From Propionibacteriaceae bacterium (lineage in GTDB: Bacteria > Actinomycetota > Actinomycetes > Propionibacteriales > Propionibacteriaceae), in contig JAKDIK010000159.1 of assembly GCA_030450535.1 (NCBI GenBank), positions 1 through 6,640 on the forward strand: a stretch of 6,640 nucleotides of DNA. The letters are read 5' to 3'. Position 1 is the first letter of the stretch. Each line of letters starts with the position of its first letter. Made by a program: the position numbers and the translations under genes. Shown here piece after piece: positions 5,636 through 6,640 of this stretch. Below the pieces are notes generated by a model. It did not search any database. It had not been told where the DNA came from and worked only from the letters and a program-made list of their open reading frames with translations.

Positions 5636-6640
5636 TGGCGCGCAATCGCAGCGCGAGCCTCGCCCACCGGCTCTACTCCGGCGAGGTCAGCTACGACTTC
5701 GTCGGGCACCGCAAGCTGTGGTACCTGGTCTCGGCGGCCCTGTTGGCGGTCTGCCTGCTGATGGTCCTGATCAGAGGGCTTAACCTGTCGATCGACTTCA
5801 CCGGCGGGTCGGAGTTCAACGTCCCCACCCCGGTGACGGCCACGAGCGTCGACGAGTACCGCAACGTCGCCCAGGACACCGGGCTGCCCGATCTGGGCGA
5901 GGTGCGCGTCAACACGATCGGCGACAACCAGGTGCGCGTCCAGGTGCGAGCCCTGAGCGCCGCCGAGATCAACCAGATGACCTCGGCGCTCGCCGAGCAC
6001 GCGGGCCTGGACACGACCGAGGTCACCAACAACCTCATCGGCTCCTCGTGGGGCGAGCAGATCACCCGGCAGGGCGTCATCGCGCTCGTCGTGTTCCTCG
6101 TCCTCGTGGCGCTGATGATCTGGGCCTACTTCCGGAACTGGAAGATGTCGGTCGCTGCCCTCGTGGCGCTCGCCCACGACCTCATCGTCGTCATCGGCGT
6201 CTACGCGCTGCTGCAGTTCACGTTCAGCCCCGCCAGCCTCATCGGCACCCTGACGATCCTCGGCTACTCGCTGTACGACACGGTGGTCGTGTTCGACAGG
6301 GTGCGCGACAACCTGCGCGACATGGACCGGTCGGACAAGACCCTGGCCCAGCTGGTCAACCTCGCCGTCAACCAGGTGCTCATCCGCTCGATCAACACGA
6401 CGATCATCGGCGTGCTCCCCGTGGCCGCGCTGCTGTTCGCCGGCACCTTCATCCTGGGTACCGGACCGCTGATGGATCTCGGCCTGGCCCTGTTCGTCGG
6501 CATGATCGCCGGCGCCTACAGCTCGATCTTCCTTGCCGCGCCCCTGTTCCTGCAGATGCGCCAGCGTGACGCCGACATGGTCGAGCGCGACGCCCACCTG
6601 CGTCAGCGCCGCGACCGCAAGGCGTCCCGTGCCTCCCACC
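5635..6640 (+). CDS. secF: Protein translocase subunit SecF (3' end cut by window)
   Basis: Partner of SecD in the proton-driven export complex. The ATG overlaps the secD stop in TGATG, and GAAGGAGG sits just upstream inside secD, so coupled translation and equal output are likely. The 335 codons present include a first membrane segment (about 29-46), LSIDFTGGSEF (51-61), an external domain (about 60-140), and five further hydrophobic segments (about 147-166, 172-193, 199-221, 258-276, 283-303). Conserved SecF landmarks are HDL (181-183), LGYSLYDTVVVFDRVRDN (209-226) and RSINTT (251-256). After the last membrane segment comes a charged Arg/Asp-rich cytoplasmic tail, which is still open at the right edge, so the stop codon lies outside. 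No frameshift is seen. Confidence 0.95.
   Translation, partial: MARNRSASLAHRLYSGEVSYDFVGHRKLWYLVSAALLAVCLLMVLIRGLNLSIDFTGGSEFNVPTPVTATSVDEYRNVAQDTGLPDLGEVRVNTIGDNQVRVQVRALSAAEINQMTSALAEHAGLDTTEVTNNLIGSSWGEQITRQGVIALVVFLVLVALMIWAYFRNWKMSVAALVALAHDLIVVIGVYALLQFTFSPASLIGTLTILGYSLYDTVVVFDRVRDNLRDMDRSDKTLAQLVNLAVNQVLIRSINTTIIGVLPVAALLFAGTFILGTGPLMDLGLALFVGMIAGAYSSIFLAAPLFLQMRQRDADMVERDAHLRQRRDRKASRASH

Noticed and set aside
5527..6639. A 370-codon open frame on the minus strand opposite secF
   Set aside because: It is the antisense shadow of secF, with a repetitive acidic and His-rich composition and no recognisable domain.
1..6640. A novel defence, mobile or biosynthetic system
   Set aside because: All sizeable coding frames on the + strand are accounted for by conserved housekeeping genes in their normal order. 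I saw no transposase, integrase, attachment repeats, CRISPR-like spacing or compositional break.

Overview
This window is a stretch of GC-rich actinobacterial chromosome. Third codon positions are overwhelmingly G or C, GTG starts occur, and the gene order yebC-ruvC-ruvA-ruvB-yajC-secD-secF is an order typical of Actinobacteria. The protein variants also fit that group: SecD carries the GMTADSF form of its core motif and a Pro/Ala/Thr-rich external insert, and YajC has a long acidic tail. I lean towards a Propionibacteriaceae-like organism, but the genus is inference. All seven genes lie on the + strand. The six complete ones look intact, and secF is cut only by the right edge.

Layout. Positions 1-197 hold no gene I can name. 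They contain a strong inverted repeat at the left edge (1-65) and a -10-like hexamer (153-158) before yebC. yebC (198-986) encodes a YebC/TACO1-family translation factor or regulator. The 55-base gap after it holds a perfect 18-base palindrome (995-1012). Its core matches the Gram-positive LexA (SOS) operator consensus at every position and abuts a good -10 hexamer (990-995). This is the likely damage-inducible promoter of the Holliday-junction genes ruvC (1042-1698), ruvA (1695-2306) and ruvB (2353-3393). A 69-base gap with a weak candidate promoter and a short hairpin separates these from the secretion genes yajC (3463-3903), secD (3935-5635) and secF (5635 to beyond 6640).

How the genes work together. 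RuvA binds the four-way junction, RuvB hexamers drive branch migration and RuvC cuts the junction. ruvC and ruvA overlap by 4 bases (ATGA), which suggests coupled translation. YajC, SecD and SecF form the accessory membrane complex that helps SecYEG export proteins using the proton-motive force. secD and secF overlap by one base (TGATG). The two groups are functionally unrelated but collinear, so read-through is possible while the LexA site can raise ruvCAB separately.

I found no mobile element, CRISPR array, RNA gene or undescribed multi-gene system. The points most worth checking are the LexA operator, the exact triple 15-base repeat in the tail of ruvC, and the left-edge hairpin.
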